Below, piece after piece: positions 44,722 to 54,941 of a stretch of DNA of 64,000 nucleotides. Position numbers and translations under genes: made by a program. How positions within the stretch are numbered: the first letter of the stretch is position 1; each line of letters opens with the position of its first letter. The stretch is from Saprospiraceae bacterium (lineage in GTDB: Bacteria; Bacteroidota; Bacteroidia; Chitinophagales; Saprospiraceae). Location: NCBI GenBank assembly GCA_028280415.1, contig JANQLV010000016.1:1-64000 (forward strand), given 5' to 3'. A model generated the notes under the pieces. That model was not told the DNA's origin. It did no database searches and worked only from the letters and a program-made list of their open reading frames with translations.

Positions 44722-47700
44722 TTATTCTCCCACCTGTACCCGGATACCTTCCGAGTGGCTGGTAAATTCCGGAGCATACATGCTTTGAATAGTGGTTATT
44801 CCATTAGAGAAATCGCCATTATGAATTACTCTTAGCGGATATTCGAAAACGTATGTCCCTTTTGGCAAATAGCTAAAAAAGAAATTCGTAGCTATATCTC
44901 CGGTACTCTCGTAGTAACCTAGCCCACCTTGCCATTTGTAGGTACTCAGTACATTAATCGGCTCAAAACCACTGGCCCGCATATCCTTCATATGTACATA
45001 CTCCATAGCACGATCTACTCTAATTTCAATACGAACCTGTAATTTGTCCCCCGGCTGCAATTGAGCGCCTTCTTTTAGTAAACTCATCTTAGGTCCGGTA
45101 TCCGTATTGGTGACCTTGAATAGTTTTTTATTAATCTTTAAAGGTGTATCCTCAAAAGTTTCAATTTTATCCAGTTGCTCAAAATACTGCCAGTAAAGCG
45201 CTCCCCAGGCCACTACTTTGTTGGGGTTTTCTACTTTCACTTTGCTCATTTCACTTTTTACTTCAGCCCCATCCCAGCGTTTTTTGAAATAGCCCGTTCC
45301 CGCTTCCGTCTTCAATTTACTTTGATCAATTAGCTCATTACCCAAAGTAATTTTTACAGGTTGATCCTCTAAAAGCCAGTTATCTCCATTCATCAGCAAA
45401 GCATATACTGCAGAAGCTGTAGCTTTGGTTGTTTTCCAGTGATTGGTCTGCTTGTTTTTTAATAACCAAACTCTTAAATCATCTACCGCTTGTGCATCCT
45501 GAGCAACTTCATCAAAAACTTCAATCATCAGTGCATGCGTTTCAATCGGCATTTGATACCAGTAAAAACCTGAATTGTATTTCCAGTACATTCCAAACTC
45601 TTCATTATTAATTGATCGCTCTTTTAAAGACTTTACGATATCGGTAGGAACCGCGTCTCCTTTTTTAAAGCGCTTTAGGGCCAATGCGATCATTCCTTCA
45701 GAATAATTACCTTTTCGCAACCAGTATTTTTCGGCCTGACCGAGATAATAATCAAGGGCTTCTCCTGAAGCCTGATCAATCGGTTTATCCATGAAAAATG
45801 AGCGCGTATACAAATAATGAATAGCGATGTAATCCAAATGATCTTTTTCCAAATTCCCCTTATTGCGCCTTAGTCTTTCCTTCAACTCTTCATAATGGCT
45901 TTTGATTTCAAAATCGATATAGGTCAATGCCCGGTCAATAACCTTTGCTGTTTCAGGATCATCTTTCAGAGCCTGTACTCCCAGGCGGTCAAGATGCCCC
46001 ATCCCTTCGACAATATACTGCGTAATGTACCAATTGTCTCGCCCGCCGGGAAACCAGGCAAAACCTCCATTAGCAAGTTGTCGATCAGAAATTATTTTGA
46101 TCGCCGCTTCGAATTCATTATTCATTCGGTTGAGATCGAAAAGCAAAGCAATATTTCGGCGCTGTTGTTCTTCACTTTGTGCCTGTAATACCCATGGCGT
46201 TTCTTCCAAGAGGGCAGATTTAAGTTCCTGATTTTTAGTTAATTTGCTATCCATCGCATCCGTTCCCTTCCACTGTTCAAACACACGTTTAATCTTTGGA
46301 TGCGAATTAGCTACTGAGCTGGCCAGGGCATTAGCATAGTAGCGGCTAAAAATTTGCTCCGTACATTCGTAGGGATATTCCATCAGATAGGGCAATGCCT
46401 GTACCGCATACCAGGCTGGATTAGAAGTAAATTCCAGGGTCATGGCATGTTGGGTCAAAGTATTGGATCGACTTGCTTTTTCCATTGCCTTAAAGTCAAA
46501 GTTTTTGGTTTGACCTCCCCTTACCGGCAAAGGCATCGTTTCTGTAACCATCATTCGATTAGTAATGACAGGCAAGGCACTTTCCTCACCATCGGAGAAA
46601 TTAGCAGCTTTAGCTACTATCCGATGCGTCACTGCCCCCAACTGTCCAATCGGAATCTTCAGCTTCCAGGCTAAGCGATCAGATTGTCCGGCTCTTGCCG
46701 TAAAAGGAATTTCCATTTTGTTATTGCCGAGCTTTTGATCGATTGCTTGCATGGAAACAGCATCAAAAAGCTGTAAAGTAGCAATACCACTGATCTCTTT
46801 ATCGGTAAGGTTACTCACTTTTGCAGTAAATTCAATCTCATCTCCTTCGCGGAAAAAACGCGGAGGATTTGGAAGCACCATAAGGTCTTTTTGCGTCACT
46901 ACCTCTTTAGTTGTAAATCCGAGTTTCAAATCCTTAGTATGTGCAAAACCCATAAACTTCCAGCGGGTAAGTGCCTCGTTCATTTTAAACTGAAGAATCA
47001 CATTACCTTCTTCATCCGTTTTGACATTTGGAAAGAAGAAAACCGTTTCGTTGAGATTCGTACGGATTTGGGGTGGATTATCCTGCTCTTCCGCACTTGT
47101 TTTCCCTTCCTCATCATCCTCCGAACTTAAACCAGCCGTTTCTGCAGCTAAAGCTGAAACATCCTTAGTAGGCAGATTCCTAATTTGCTCACTGGTTATA
47201 GTACCACCAGTGGTAGTGTTATCCTGTGCTATAGTAGGTGCAGGTGCTTCGCGTTTTTTCCCTCTTGCACCATCCATTTCTACTATTTCTGCTTCTTCCA
47301 ATGCATAATCTTTGTAGACGTAACCGAAGTATTGGAAGTTGTTGAAGCCAAACCAGTTAAGACTTTCGAAAACCCGATAAGGAAGCCCCGGAGCGCTTAC
47401 TCGCCCCCAGTTATAATGCGCTTCGTTTCCATTACGCGTACCATAGCCATGATGACGCCAGCCCAAACGCTTGTACATGTATGGATGCGGGTTTAAGGAC
47501 CAATTATTTGGCGCAAAGGCGTCCAGAGAAGCATCGTACATCCCGGCTACCATTTCCGCCATCACTTTTTCTTTCTTTGGCCCACTGATTTTCAACTCCC
47601 AGGTTTCATCCTGACCAGGGTATAATTTATCCCGGAAGGTACTGTATTCAATGCTTAATTCCTTATTCGTCCAGGGTACATTAATCGTATAAGCATTATT

Positions 47701-50700
47701 GTAAAAGCGACTGTCTTTTGTGAAATAAATATTGTAAAACAGATTTCCACGGTGAACTTCTTCAATTGCTTGAGATTCTTTTCTTAATTCATTGATAGTC
47801 AACCAATCACTTTTAATCAATTTATTATCATGTTCTACTTCAAAAAGCATTTTCACATTGGGATCAAAAGAACCGAAATAAATATCGGCCACTTCTCCAG
47901 GTTCGAAGGTATTTTGCTCGACAACGTGGAAATAGATTTCATTAGTTGGCACTCTTTTACTATCCAAATCGTAAACGGTGACAAATCTTTTGATTTCTAT
48001 TTTTTCGCCAAAAGCATCCTGCGTACTAAGGTGAAAAGCGTATTTTCCAGGTACTAATTTTATATTATCGAAAGAAAGTTCCTTTGATTGCTCCGTATCA
48101 AAATCAGCGTTAAAAACCGTCTGCTCTACAGTCCAGTTAGCAACCTGATCTTCATCTTTATAGGCAAATCGAGGAAAATCACGTACAAAATCGGCTTTAT
48201 TTATAATGGGTTTATCCGGTACCGGCCAATAACGCGCGACATAAGACTGAGCGGGTGTTTTCAGTTTTTCTATTTTAAAATTCCCTTTCGCTGCTTCAAA
48301 CTCACCATTCAGATTCTTGGTACTAATATTAGTAGATTGAAGGCTGTCGGAATTGACTTGTGAGCCCACATCAAAGTTAACCGATAAAGCAACTGTACCA
48401 ACGATAACTTTCCTTTGAGCAGAATGTGTTTCTCCCGTGATATCGATAACATCGGCATATACTGTGTAATAATACTGAGGTTTCGTAGAAGGATCGATGC
48501 TTAGATCGGGAATCGCTTCAAACTCAATCTCGAATTCTCCTTTCTCATCCGTTTTCAATTCCCCATTAGTAATTTCCATAGCCGGAACACTTGGTCGCCA
48601 ACCGCCATAGCGCCACCAGGGATAATAGGGAAATCTGGCTTCGCGTACTACGCGATAAACTACTTTCGCCCCATCAATATTACTACCGGCATAAGCTTTA
48701 GCCTTACCTTTTACAATTACCTCTTCTCCTAATTTAAAGCTCCCCTTCACAGGATCAAAAGTCGCTTCGAACTTAGGTCGTTTATATTCTTCTACTCTTA
48801 CATACTTAGTTGAACTTTGGCCGGACCATTGAATACTGATTCGCATATTCCCGGCAAGTCCACTGGTTGGAGCGGTAAAAGCTCCGTTAATGGTTCCGTA
48901 CTCATTGGTTCGTAATTCCAGTTTTTCAATTTCCTGATTATTAACATCCCTAAACTCAACCGTTACTTTTTCATTAGTGATGATCGTTGGTCTGCGCTTG
49001 GTATCGTAGGCAATGGCCAGACCTTTGAAATAAATTGTCTGCCCCGGTCGGTAAATCGCTCTATCCAGATACAGGCTCATTGTCTTACGAGCCTGGGAAT
49101 CGTAGTTTCGCACCACATCCGAAGACCATACATTCAAATCCAGCACATCATCCCCTTTTGAAAGTACTGTTTTGAATCTAGGCTCTCCTTTACCGGGTTT
49201 AACTACAAATCCATTCTTATCCGTAAGTGCTTCGCCTATTTTAGTTTCTTCATTGCGGCGCAAGATTGAATTATAGTTCTGTCTATAAAAGGTCGCTTTT
49301 ACACCAGCCATAGGTTCGCTGGTTTTGCGATTGGTCACTACAAATTCTGCCTTTTTATTATCATTAATACGATTGGCAAATGCGATATTGGTCACATTGA
49401 AAAAAGCATATTGCAGGGCATTGGATTTATCTTTCAAATTGCTATCATTGGAAAGCACCATCATATAATGTCCAACTGCGAGGGGGGCCACTTTGATTTC
49501 AGTACTGTGTCCCCGATAATCATCTGTCACCTGAAGATCAAAAGCAAAACCTTTTATCGGATCGAGCTTTCTTATGTAATCAGCTCTTTCATCCCATCTG
49601 AGCTGCTGGAATTTTTTAATTTGCTTATCGGTCATCTTAATGATGCGCCCGTGTACTTTTTCAATATTCCGATAATTTACATTCATTAAAATCGCCTCGT
49701 TTGGAATATTAAAACTCTCTATTATAAAACTGAGACTCTTGCTTAGAATACTAGCTTTCAATCCACCGCATTGAGCTGCACCGTAGGACTCTGGAAAAGC
49801 TTCGATGGCCCTGTCACATATTTCCAGTGCCTTTTTCCAATACAATCTCTTTTCATCACTATCTCCCAGCTTGTAGGAGTTGCCGGATTGATAGTAGTAT
49901 TCGGCTATTTTATAATCTACCTCGGTAGAAAAAACTTTGCCTTCATATTGCTTTTTAAGCTTTTCGAGTGTTTCCAGGTATATTTTATCTTTTTCGGGAA
50001 GTATCGTATTTTGATAAACGAAAGCAATTCTACGCATATTAGCATAGTTCAAAGCTAAATCCTGCTCATCATTTTTATGAAAATCCAGCAATTTTTGCAG
50101 AAGCTGCAGTACCAGCAATTTCCCGGAAGTGGAATCCCTTGAAGTGAAAGAATAATTGATAAAAGTCTCCAGATCGGCAAGTGCTTCCGGCTGGTTGATA
50201 TAAAATTGATAAGCTGGTTTTGTTAAATAATTACGATCATTGGAAAAATGATTAATCGCCCGGTAGGTTAGAAAATCGTAAAGCGTCGGTTGAAAGGATT
50301 CTTCGCCTACTTTTCCAGAAAGAATAGCTTGAAAATCTTTGAGTGCGAGTCGCTTCGTATTTTCATCATTAATTGAAGAAAGGTATAATTCACGAGAGCG
50401 ATCCGTCAATTGCTCAATGGTCCAGGTTTCGAAATCATAAGGTTCGAAATCGACCATTCCGGTACGGTTTTGAAATTTCCAGTAATTCTGATCCAAATAA
50501 CGGGTATAAAGCTCCGCCATCATAGATTCCAGTATCTTATTATGTGGAAAAGCCGCTTTGTCAATATGAGATTCCATTTCGCGCAATGTATTTGCAAAAC
50601 CATCTTCCTCAAGCGTAGTTTGATACTTTCCCTTATACATCAGGCATTTGACAATTTGGGGAGCATTATTTTCGGCTACTACTTTTTCGTAGAGCTTATC

Positions 50701-50919
50701 GACTTTTTCCAGGGCAGATTTAGGTAAACCTTTACGATCCAGGGAATCAATGGTTTTCCACTCTTTCGTATAATCCTGATTATTGAGTTTGAGCATATCT
50801 TTTGTAGTAATTGTGGCTTGGGAGTCTTGATTAAGAGTTAGTGTTTTTTTCTTTTTATTACAAGCAAAAAGAAATAACATAAGTAAAAACGAAGGAGCGA
50901 TCAAAAATAATTTTTTCAT
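44722..50919 (-). CDS. Alpha-2-macroglobulin family lipoprotein
   Basis: A 2065-residue protease-trapping protein of the bacterial alpha-2-macroglobulin family. A lipoprotein signal (lipobox LFAC, Cys20) anchors it in the envelope. A long N-terminal helical region (about 30-420) precedes the macroglobulin (MG) domains; the MG2 core YRPGQTIYFKGLA is near residue 615. The A2M core NLNETVFFFPNVKTDEEGNV (about 1290) and the thioester motif CTEQ (Cys1519) are present, so covalent capture of proteases is possible. The presumed bait region (about 1230-1270) carries a segment resembling the TonB-receptor plug linker. Related E. coli proteins have about 1650 residues, so the N-terminal extension is long. 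No penicillin-binding protein gene (pbpC) is adjacent. Confidence 0.88.
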   Translation of the reverse strand: MKKLFLIAPSFLLMLFLFACNKKKKTLTLNQDSQATITTKDMLKLNNQDYTKEWKTIDSLDRKGLPKSALEKVDKLYEKVVAENNAPQIVKCLMYKGKYQTTLEEDGFANTLREMESHIDKAAFPHNKILESMMAELYTRYLDQNYWKFQNRTGMVDFEPYDFETWTIEQLTDRSRELYLSSINDENTKRLALKDFQAILSGKVGEESFQPTLYDFLTYRAINHFSNDRNYLTKPAYQFYINQPEALADLETFINYSFTSRDSTSGKLLVLQLLQKLLDFHKNDEQDLALNYANMRRIAFVYQNTILPEKDKIYLETLEKLKKQYEGKVFSTEVDYKIAEYYYQSGNSYKLGDSDEKRLYWKKALEICDRAIEAFPESYGAAQCGGLKASILSKSLSFIIESFNIPNEAILMNVNYRNIEKVHGRIIKMTDKQIKKFQQLRWDERADYIRKLDPIKGFAFDLQVTDDYRGHSTEIKVAPLAVGHYMMVLSNDSNLKDKSNALQYAFFNVTNIAFANRINDNKKAEFVVTNRKTSEPMAGVKATFYRQNYNSILRRNEETKIGEALTDKNGFVVKPGKGEPRFKTVLSKGDDVLDLNVWSSDVVRNYDSQARKTMSLYLDRAIYRPGQTIYFKGLAIAYDTKRRPTIITNEKVTVEFRDVNNQEIEKLELRTNEYGTINGAFTAPTSGLAGNMRISIQWSGQSSTKYVRVEEYKRPKFEATFDPVKGSFKLGEEVIVKGKAKAYAGSNIDGAKVVYRVVREARFPYYPWWRYGGWRPSVPAMEITNGELKTDEKGEFEIEFEAIPDLSIDPSTKPQYYYTVYADVIDITGETHSAQRKVIVGTVALSVNFDVGSQVNSDSLQSTNISTKNLNGEFEAAKGNFKIEKLKTPAQSYVARYWPVPDKPIINKADFVRDFPRFAYKDEDQVANWTVEQTVFNADFDTEQSKELSFDNIKLVPGKYAFHLSTQDAFGEKIEIKRFVTVYDLDSKRVPTNEIYFHVVEQNTFEPGEVADIYFGSFDPNVKMLFEVEHDNKLIKSDWLTINELRKESQAIEEVHRGNLFYNIYFTKDSRFYNNAYTINVPWTNKELSIEYSTFRDKLYPGQDETWELKISGPKKEKVMAEMVAGMYDASLDAFAPNNWSLNPHPYMYKRLGWRHHGYGTRNGNEAHYNWGRVSAPGLPYRVFESLNWFGFNNFQYFGYVYKDYALEEAEIVEMDGARGKKREAPAPTIAQDNTTTGGTITSEQIRNLPTKDVSALAAETAGLSSEDDEEGKTSAEEQDNPPQIRTNLNETVFFFPNVKTDEEGNVILQFKMNEALTRWKFMGFAHTKDLKLGFTTKEVVTQKDLMVLPNPPRFFREGDEIEFTAKVSNLTDKEISGIATLQLFDAVSMQAIDQKLGNNKMEIPFTARAGQSDRLAWKLKIPIGQLGAVTHRIVAKAANFSDGEESALPVITNRMMVTETMPLPVRGGQTKNFDFKAMEKASRSNTLTQHAMTLEFTSNPAWYAVQALPYLMEYPYECTEQIFSRYYANALASSVANSHPKIKRVFEQWKGTDAMDSKLTKNQELKSALLEETPWVLQAQSEEQQRRNIALLFDLNRMNNEFEAAIKIISDRQLANGGFAWFPGGRDNWYITQYIVEGMGHLDRLGVQALKDDPETAKVIDRALTYIDFEIKSHYEELKERLRRNKGNLEKDHLDYIAIHYLYTRSFFMDKPIDQASGEALDYYLGQAEKYWLRKGNYSEGMIALALKRFKKGDAVPTDIVKSLKERSINNEEFGMYWKYNSGFYWYQMPIETHALMIEVFDEVAQDAQAVDDLRVWLLKNKQTNHWKTTKATASAVYALLMNGDNWLLEDQPVKITLGNELIDQSKLKTEAGTGYFKKRWDGAEVKSEMSKVKVENPNKVVAWGALYWQYFEQLDKIETFEDTPLKINKKLFKVTNTDTGPKMSLLKEGAQLQPGDKLQVRIEIRVDRAMEYVHMKDMRASGFEPINVLSTYKWQGGLGYYESTGDIATNFFFSYLPKGTYVFEYPLRVIHNGDFSNGITTIQSMYAPEFTSHSEGIRVQVGE

Positions 50920-51074
50920 AATGGAAAGTTTAATTCCGGTGTAAATGATTGTTTTGTTAGGTTGTTTCTACTAATGGATGAAATTAGACCTTATTTTACA
51001 TAAATGGCGAGGGTTTTTAAGATTTTTTTAACGGATGACAAAAGTTAGAAACCGAAACATAAAAAGAAGTGAAC

Positions 51075-52124
51075 TTAGCAGAATCTTTGAAGGTCAGCCT
51101 CGGGATGTATAGCTTGTTGATGCAGCAGATATTGCAGCATTTCATTGGACCAGAAGGGGGCTAAAGAAGCACCTTTCGTACCCAGACCATTAAAAATGCT
51201 CAGACGGGGATGAACGGGATGCGTCCCCAATACCGGGCGGCGATCTTTGATCGTAGGACGTATCGCTGCTTTATGTTCAATGACTTCAAAAGGTATTTTG
51301 ATAGTCCGTTTTATTTTTTGAATAAAATCTCTTTTAAAAGATTCCGTCGGGAGATCATTAGGTGCATTCCATTCGTAGTTGCTGCCAAGCCAGTAGTGAT
51401 CATCTCCTAATGGTGCAATCATTAGTTTGTTTTTAATAAAATCCTTTTGATTTAAGCCCGGAATCTTTAAAATCAGAACTTCGCCTTTTGCGGGTTCAAA
51501 AGGAACCATACTAAACCAGGGATTAAAGCGGCCCTGATAACCTTCACAAAAAACGATCTGCCGGGCATTAAAGGTATGATAGGATATTCCTTCTTCTTGT
51601 ATACTCAGTTTTTCATAATCAAATCTCTCAGAAAGCATAAGAGCATTTTTTGTAAAATAGACCTTTAAAAGATTGATCAAAAGTGGCAAATCTACCTGAG
51701 CAGCAGGTTTTATTGCTCCAATATCAAAAGGCAGATGATAGAACTGGCTAAAGTTTTCGGGGATTTGATATTCTTGCATGTATTCCCCAAAGCCATCCCA
51801 GGCGGAACGCGCATACCAATCATTGATGTCTTTATTACCAGCTAAAAAACGGAGAACGGAACGTTCGTAGAAAAAGGTTTCGCCAAGCTCTAATTCGAGC
51901 TGCTGATAAAAGGATTTTGCATAAGGAAGGAATTCATCGATCCGCCAGCTTTTAGCAAAGCGTCGACCAGTAATGGGATTAATAATACCAGCAGCCACAG
52001 CCGAAGCCGCTCCTTTCTGTTGATCATCAATAATGAGTACAGATTTATTAGCCTTCAACAAACGATAAGCTAAGAGGCTACCTGCCAGCCCCTGCCCTAC
52101 AATCAAAAAATCAAACCTTTCCAC
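51075..52124 (-). CDS. FAD-dependent oxidoreductase (DAO family)
   Basis: A 349-residue flavoprotein. The dinucleotide-binding start FLIVGQGLAGSLLAYRLLKA (GxGxxG) and the long DAO-type sequence to the C-terminal FNGLGTKGASLAPFWSNEML identify the D-amino-acid oxidase/glycine oxidase superfamily. Substrate unknown; relatives act on amino or imino acids, or modify tRNA (MnmC-type). It is 5 nt downstream of a YjbR-family gene on the same strand, so they share an operon. Confidence 0.8.
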   Translation of the reverse strand: MERFDFLIVGQGLAGSLLAYRLLKANKSVLIIDDQQKGAASAVAAGIINPITGRRFAKSWRIDEFLPYAKSFYQQLELELGETFFYERSVLRFLAGNKDINDWYARSAWDGFGEYMQEYQIPENFSQFYHLPFDIGAIKPAAQVDLPLLINLLKVYFTKNALMLSERFDYEKLSIQEEGISYHTFNARQIVFCEGYQGRFNPWFSMVPFEPAKGEVLILKIPGLNQKDFIKNKLMIAPLGDDHYWLGSNYEWNAPNDLPTESFKRDFIQKIKRTIKIPFEVIEHKAAIRPTIKDRRPVLGTHPVHPRLSIFNGLGTKGASLAPFWSNEMLQYLLHQQAIHPEADLQRFC

Positions 52125-52129
52125 AATCC

Positions 52130-52486
52130 CTATAGGTTTTTAAGAAATTCGCGATCCGCTTTTTTTAGTTTTGCAACTACCAGATCATAAGAATGATCAA
52201 TCAGTTTAATCAACAAGTCATCTCTTAAGCCATTTTCGAAATGTACCGTATTCCAGTGTTTTTTGCTCATATGAAAACCCGGCTGGATATCCTCATATTC
52301 TTCCCGTAATTCAATTGCGTATTCCGGGTCGCATTTTAAATTCACGGAAAACTCTTCATTATCCAATCCGGTAATAGCAAAGACTTTACCCATCACTTTG
52401 AAAACAAGGGTAACCTCATCGAAGGGAAAGGTTTCTTCGACCGCTTTTTTAGACAAACAATAATCCCGAAAAGCTTCAATATTCAT
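52130..52486 (-). CDS. MmcQ/YjbR family protein
   Basis: A 118-residue cytoplasmic protein of the MmcQ/YjbR fold. The family words are FPFDEVTLVFKVMGKVFAI, FSVNLKCDPEYAIELREEY, and the C-terminal HMSKKHWNTVHFE and LIDHSYDLVVAKL. The fold is like the double-wing DNA-binding shape, but no activity is proven for most members. It is upstream of the FAD oxidoreductase, with 5 nt between them. Confidence 0.85.
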   Translation of the reverse strand: MNIEAFRDYCLSKKAVEETFPFDEVTLVFKVMGKVFAITGLDNEEFSVNLKCDPEYAIELREEYEDIQPGFHMSKKHWNTVHFENGLRDDLLIKLIDHSYDLVVAKLKKADREFLKNL

Positions 52487-52610
52487 TTTTATCTAATGAT
52501 TGATCCTTTAATAGACAACAACTTTGTAAAGGTATTGAATTTGAATAATCAAAGGCCTATTTTTTCGAAACTATTGCACAAGATAATAAACGATATTAGC
52601 AAGCCGCTAA

Positions 52611-53087
52611 CTACTCTTTGGCTTCTTTTTTAAACCGAATCGCCCGGGCCTCCAATTCAAGTGCATCATATTCGCCCCCCATTTCGAGATAATCATCATC
52701 GCAGGTATCCTCACTAAAAGCGGTCGCAAGATTGGCCGCAAAAGCAAAGCCATTAAAAGTAGATCGAAATACTTCTCTGATTTCAACAAATATAAGGGCA
52801 TCGGCTTCGTAGCGACCAGCCTCCTTTCGCGCTTTTCGGAGCAAACTACTCTCCGTTGTTCCGCTACTTCCGGTCACGACAATTTCCGCTAAGACTTCAT
52901 AAGGCCGTTCAGGCTGTTCATCTTCGTAAACCCGAAGCATTTCCCAGCCCTTCGCCGGTGCGCTTTTTTTATAACTTCGATAATTTTTTGTAGCAAAAGA
53001 AGAAGTCTGTATTGCATAACCAAAACAAGCGCTTAACTGTACCGCTACTAAAAAAAGAAATGACAGCTTGAAAAAGGAGTTTAGCAT
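52611..53087 (-). CDS. Putative lipoprotein
   Basis: A 158-residue protein with a lipoprotein signal (lipobox LSAC, Cys about 21). The mature part has one clear alpha/beta block (YEVLAEIVVTGSSGTTESSLLRKARKEAGRYEADALIFVEI) that resembles small periplasmic YbjQ/Rcs-type domains in which an ADA loop follows a helix, but I cannot name the family. Later Cys (CDDDYLE) may be structural. Not in an evident operon. Confidence 0.6.
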   Translation of the reverse strand: MLNSFFKLSFLFLVAVQLSACFGYAIQTSSFATKNYRSYKKSAPAKGWEMLRVYEDEQPERPYEVLAEIVVTGSSGTTESSLLRKARKEAGRYEADALIFVEIREVFRSTFNGFAFAANLATAFSEDTCDDDYLEMGGEYDALELEARAIRFKKEAKE

Positions 53088-53396
<309 letters not shown>

Positions 53397-54167
53397 ATGA
53401 AATATTTTCTTCATCTGGCTTATAAGGGAACAAATTACCACGGCTGGCAAAGGCAGGAAAAAGTTGCATCGGTACAAGCAACTATTGAAGATGATTTGCG
53501 AAAATTATTTCACAAGGATTTGACGATTCATGGATGCGGGCGTACGGATGCGGGCGTACATGCCAATAATTATTATGCGCATTTCAAAGTAGAAAAAATC
53601 ATTGATTTTGATCTGGTCTACAAGCTCAACCGAATGTTACCGGATGATATAGTTGTTTATCGTTTGCTGCCGGTGGTGGAAAAAGCCAATGCTCAATTGG
53701 ATGTTATTCAACGAACCTATGATTATCACATCCATTTAAAGAAAGATCCCTTTGTAGTTGATAAAAGTGCCTGTTATGATATGTTATCGCTTGATCTACA
53801 GAAAATGCAGACAGCAACTAATCTATTTACAAATTATACGGATTTCAGATATTTTTGCCTTCAGCCCGATGCACACAATCATACCCGGTGTCAATTGCAG
53901 GAGGCAGCTATGAGGCTTAGTGAAAATAAGCAGCGAATCCATTTTCGTTTTACTGCAGATCGTTTTCTACGAGCTATGATTCGCTTAATAGTTGCGAGAA
54001 TTCTGGATGTGGGCCGAGGACAAATCAGTTTGGCAGAATTACAAGCTGGTTTAGAAAAAGAAAAGCCTCTGAAATTCATCAATCAGGCTTACCCGCAAGG
54101 TCTTTACCTGAGTGAAGTAGTTTATCCGGAAAAAATCTTTAAACAGGATATAAAGTTGTCAAAATGA
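53397..54167 (+). CDS. truA: tRNA pseudouridine(38-40) synthase TruA
   Basis: A 256-residue TruA from the ATG at 53397, chosen because MKYFLHLAYKGTNYHGWQRQ is the usual TruA start; the ATG at 53307 adds 30 unconserved residues. The catalytic Asp lies in CGRTDAGVHA (about 58), and the family words RTYDYHIHLKKDPF and FRFTADRFLRAMIR are present. It isomerises uridines 38-40 of many tRNAs. A TATCTTG box is only 5 nt before the ATG, suggesting a leaderless mRNA. Confidence 0.93.
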   Translation: MKYFLHLAYKGTNYHGWQRQEKVASVQATIEDDLRKLFHKDLTIHGCGRTDAGVHANNYYAHFKVEKIIDFDLVYKLNRMLPDDIVVYRLLPVVEKANAQLDVIQRTYDYHIHLKKDPFVVDKSACYDMLSLDLQKMQTATNLFTNYTDFRYFCLQPDAHNHTRCQLQEAAMRLSENKQRIHFRFTADRFLRAMIRLIVARILDVGRGQISLAELQAGLEKEKPLKFINQAYPQGLYLSEVVYPEKIFKQDIKLSK

Positions 54168-54201
54168 AAAGTCAGGCTCTATTTCTCTTTTCCAAATCTT
54201 T

Positions 54202-54909
54202 TCAGTCCCCTTCTACTACTTCCAGCTCTCGCCATAGTTGAGTATTGGGTGGATCGGCTTCGATAATCAGCGGCTCCTGTTTTACGGGATGGATAAAGGA
54301 CAAACTCCGGCAATGTAAATGGATAGAAGCATCTTCATTAGGTTTCCTGAAGCCATATTTTACATCACCCCAGATTGGACAGCCAATTTTTGCAAGTTGT
54401 ACTCTGATTTGATGCGGTCGCCCTGTTTTGGGTTTAACCTCTAACAAATGCAAATTCCCGATCTCTTTAATCAGTTGATAAGACAATTCGCTTCTTTTGG
54501 CATGTTTGGTTCGATTGCCCGTCCGATCATAGGCTTTAGCCTGATTTTTCTGAACATCCTTTAAAATATAGTGTATCAGGTCCCCTTCGATAGGCTGCGG
54601 TCTTTCGCCAACAATTGCCCAGTAGGTTTTCTCAACTTTTCGCTCTTGAAACAGTTTATTCATACGAGCTAGGCCTTTACTGGTTCGGGCATAGATTACG
54701 GTACCACTGACCGGGCGATCGAGGCGATGAATCGTTCCCAGAAATACATCCCCCGGTTTCTTATAGCGCAGTTTAATATATTGCTTTACATATTCTGAAA
54801 GTGGTGTATCACCGGTTTGATCTCCGTGAACCAACCATCCGGCAGGCTTGTTGACCGCGATCAAATGATTATCTTCGTAAATGATTTTTAGACCTCTGAT
54901 GTCTAGCAT
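54202..54909 (-). CDS. RluA-family pseudouridine synthase
   Basis: A 235-residue pseudouridine synthase without an S4 domain. The catalytic motif HRLDRPVSGTVIYARTSKGL holds the Asp, followed by KTYWAIV and the TGRPHQIRVQLAKIGCPIWGD block. Typical targets are 23S rRNA or tRNA uridines; the exact site cannot be assigned without comparison. It converges with truA and is divergent from mqnD by 32 nt. Confidence 0.9.
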   Translation of the reverse strand: MLDIRGLKIIYEDNHLIAVNKPAGWLVHGDQTGDTPLSEYVKQYIKLRYKKPGDVFLGTIHRLDRPVSGTVIYARTSKGLARMNKLFQERKVEKTYWAIVGERPQPIEGDLIHYILKDVQKNQAKAYDRTGNRTKHAKRSELSYQLIKEIGNLHLLEVKPKTGRPHQIRVQLAKIGCPIWGDVKYGFRKPNEDASIHLHCRSLSFIHPVKQEPLIIEADPPNTQLWRELEVVEGD

Positions 54910-54941
54910 TTTGAATTAATTTAAAGTACAACACAAACTTA

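Noticed and set aside
44571-44777. 68-codon minus-strand frame after the macroglobulin
   Set aside because: It crosses the 21-bp hairpin and overlaps the macroglobulin end; looks like a chance frame.
52607-52801. 64-codon minus-strand frame
   Set aside because: Inside the lipoprotein gene in another frame.
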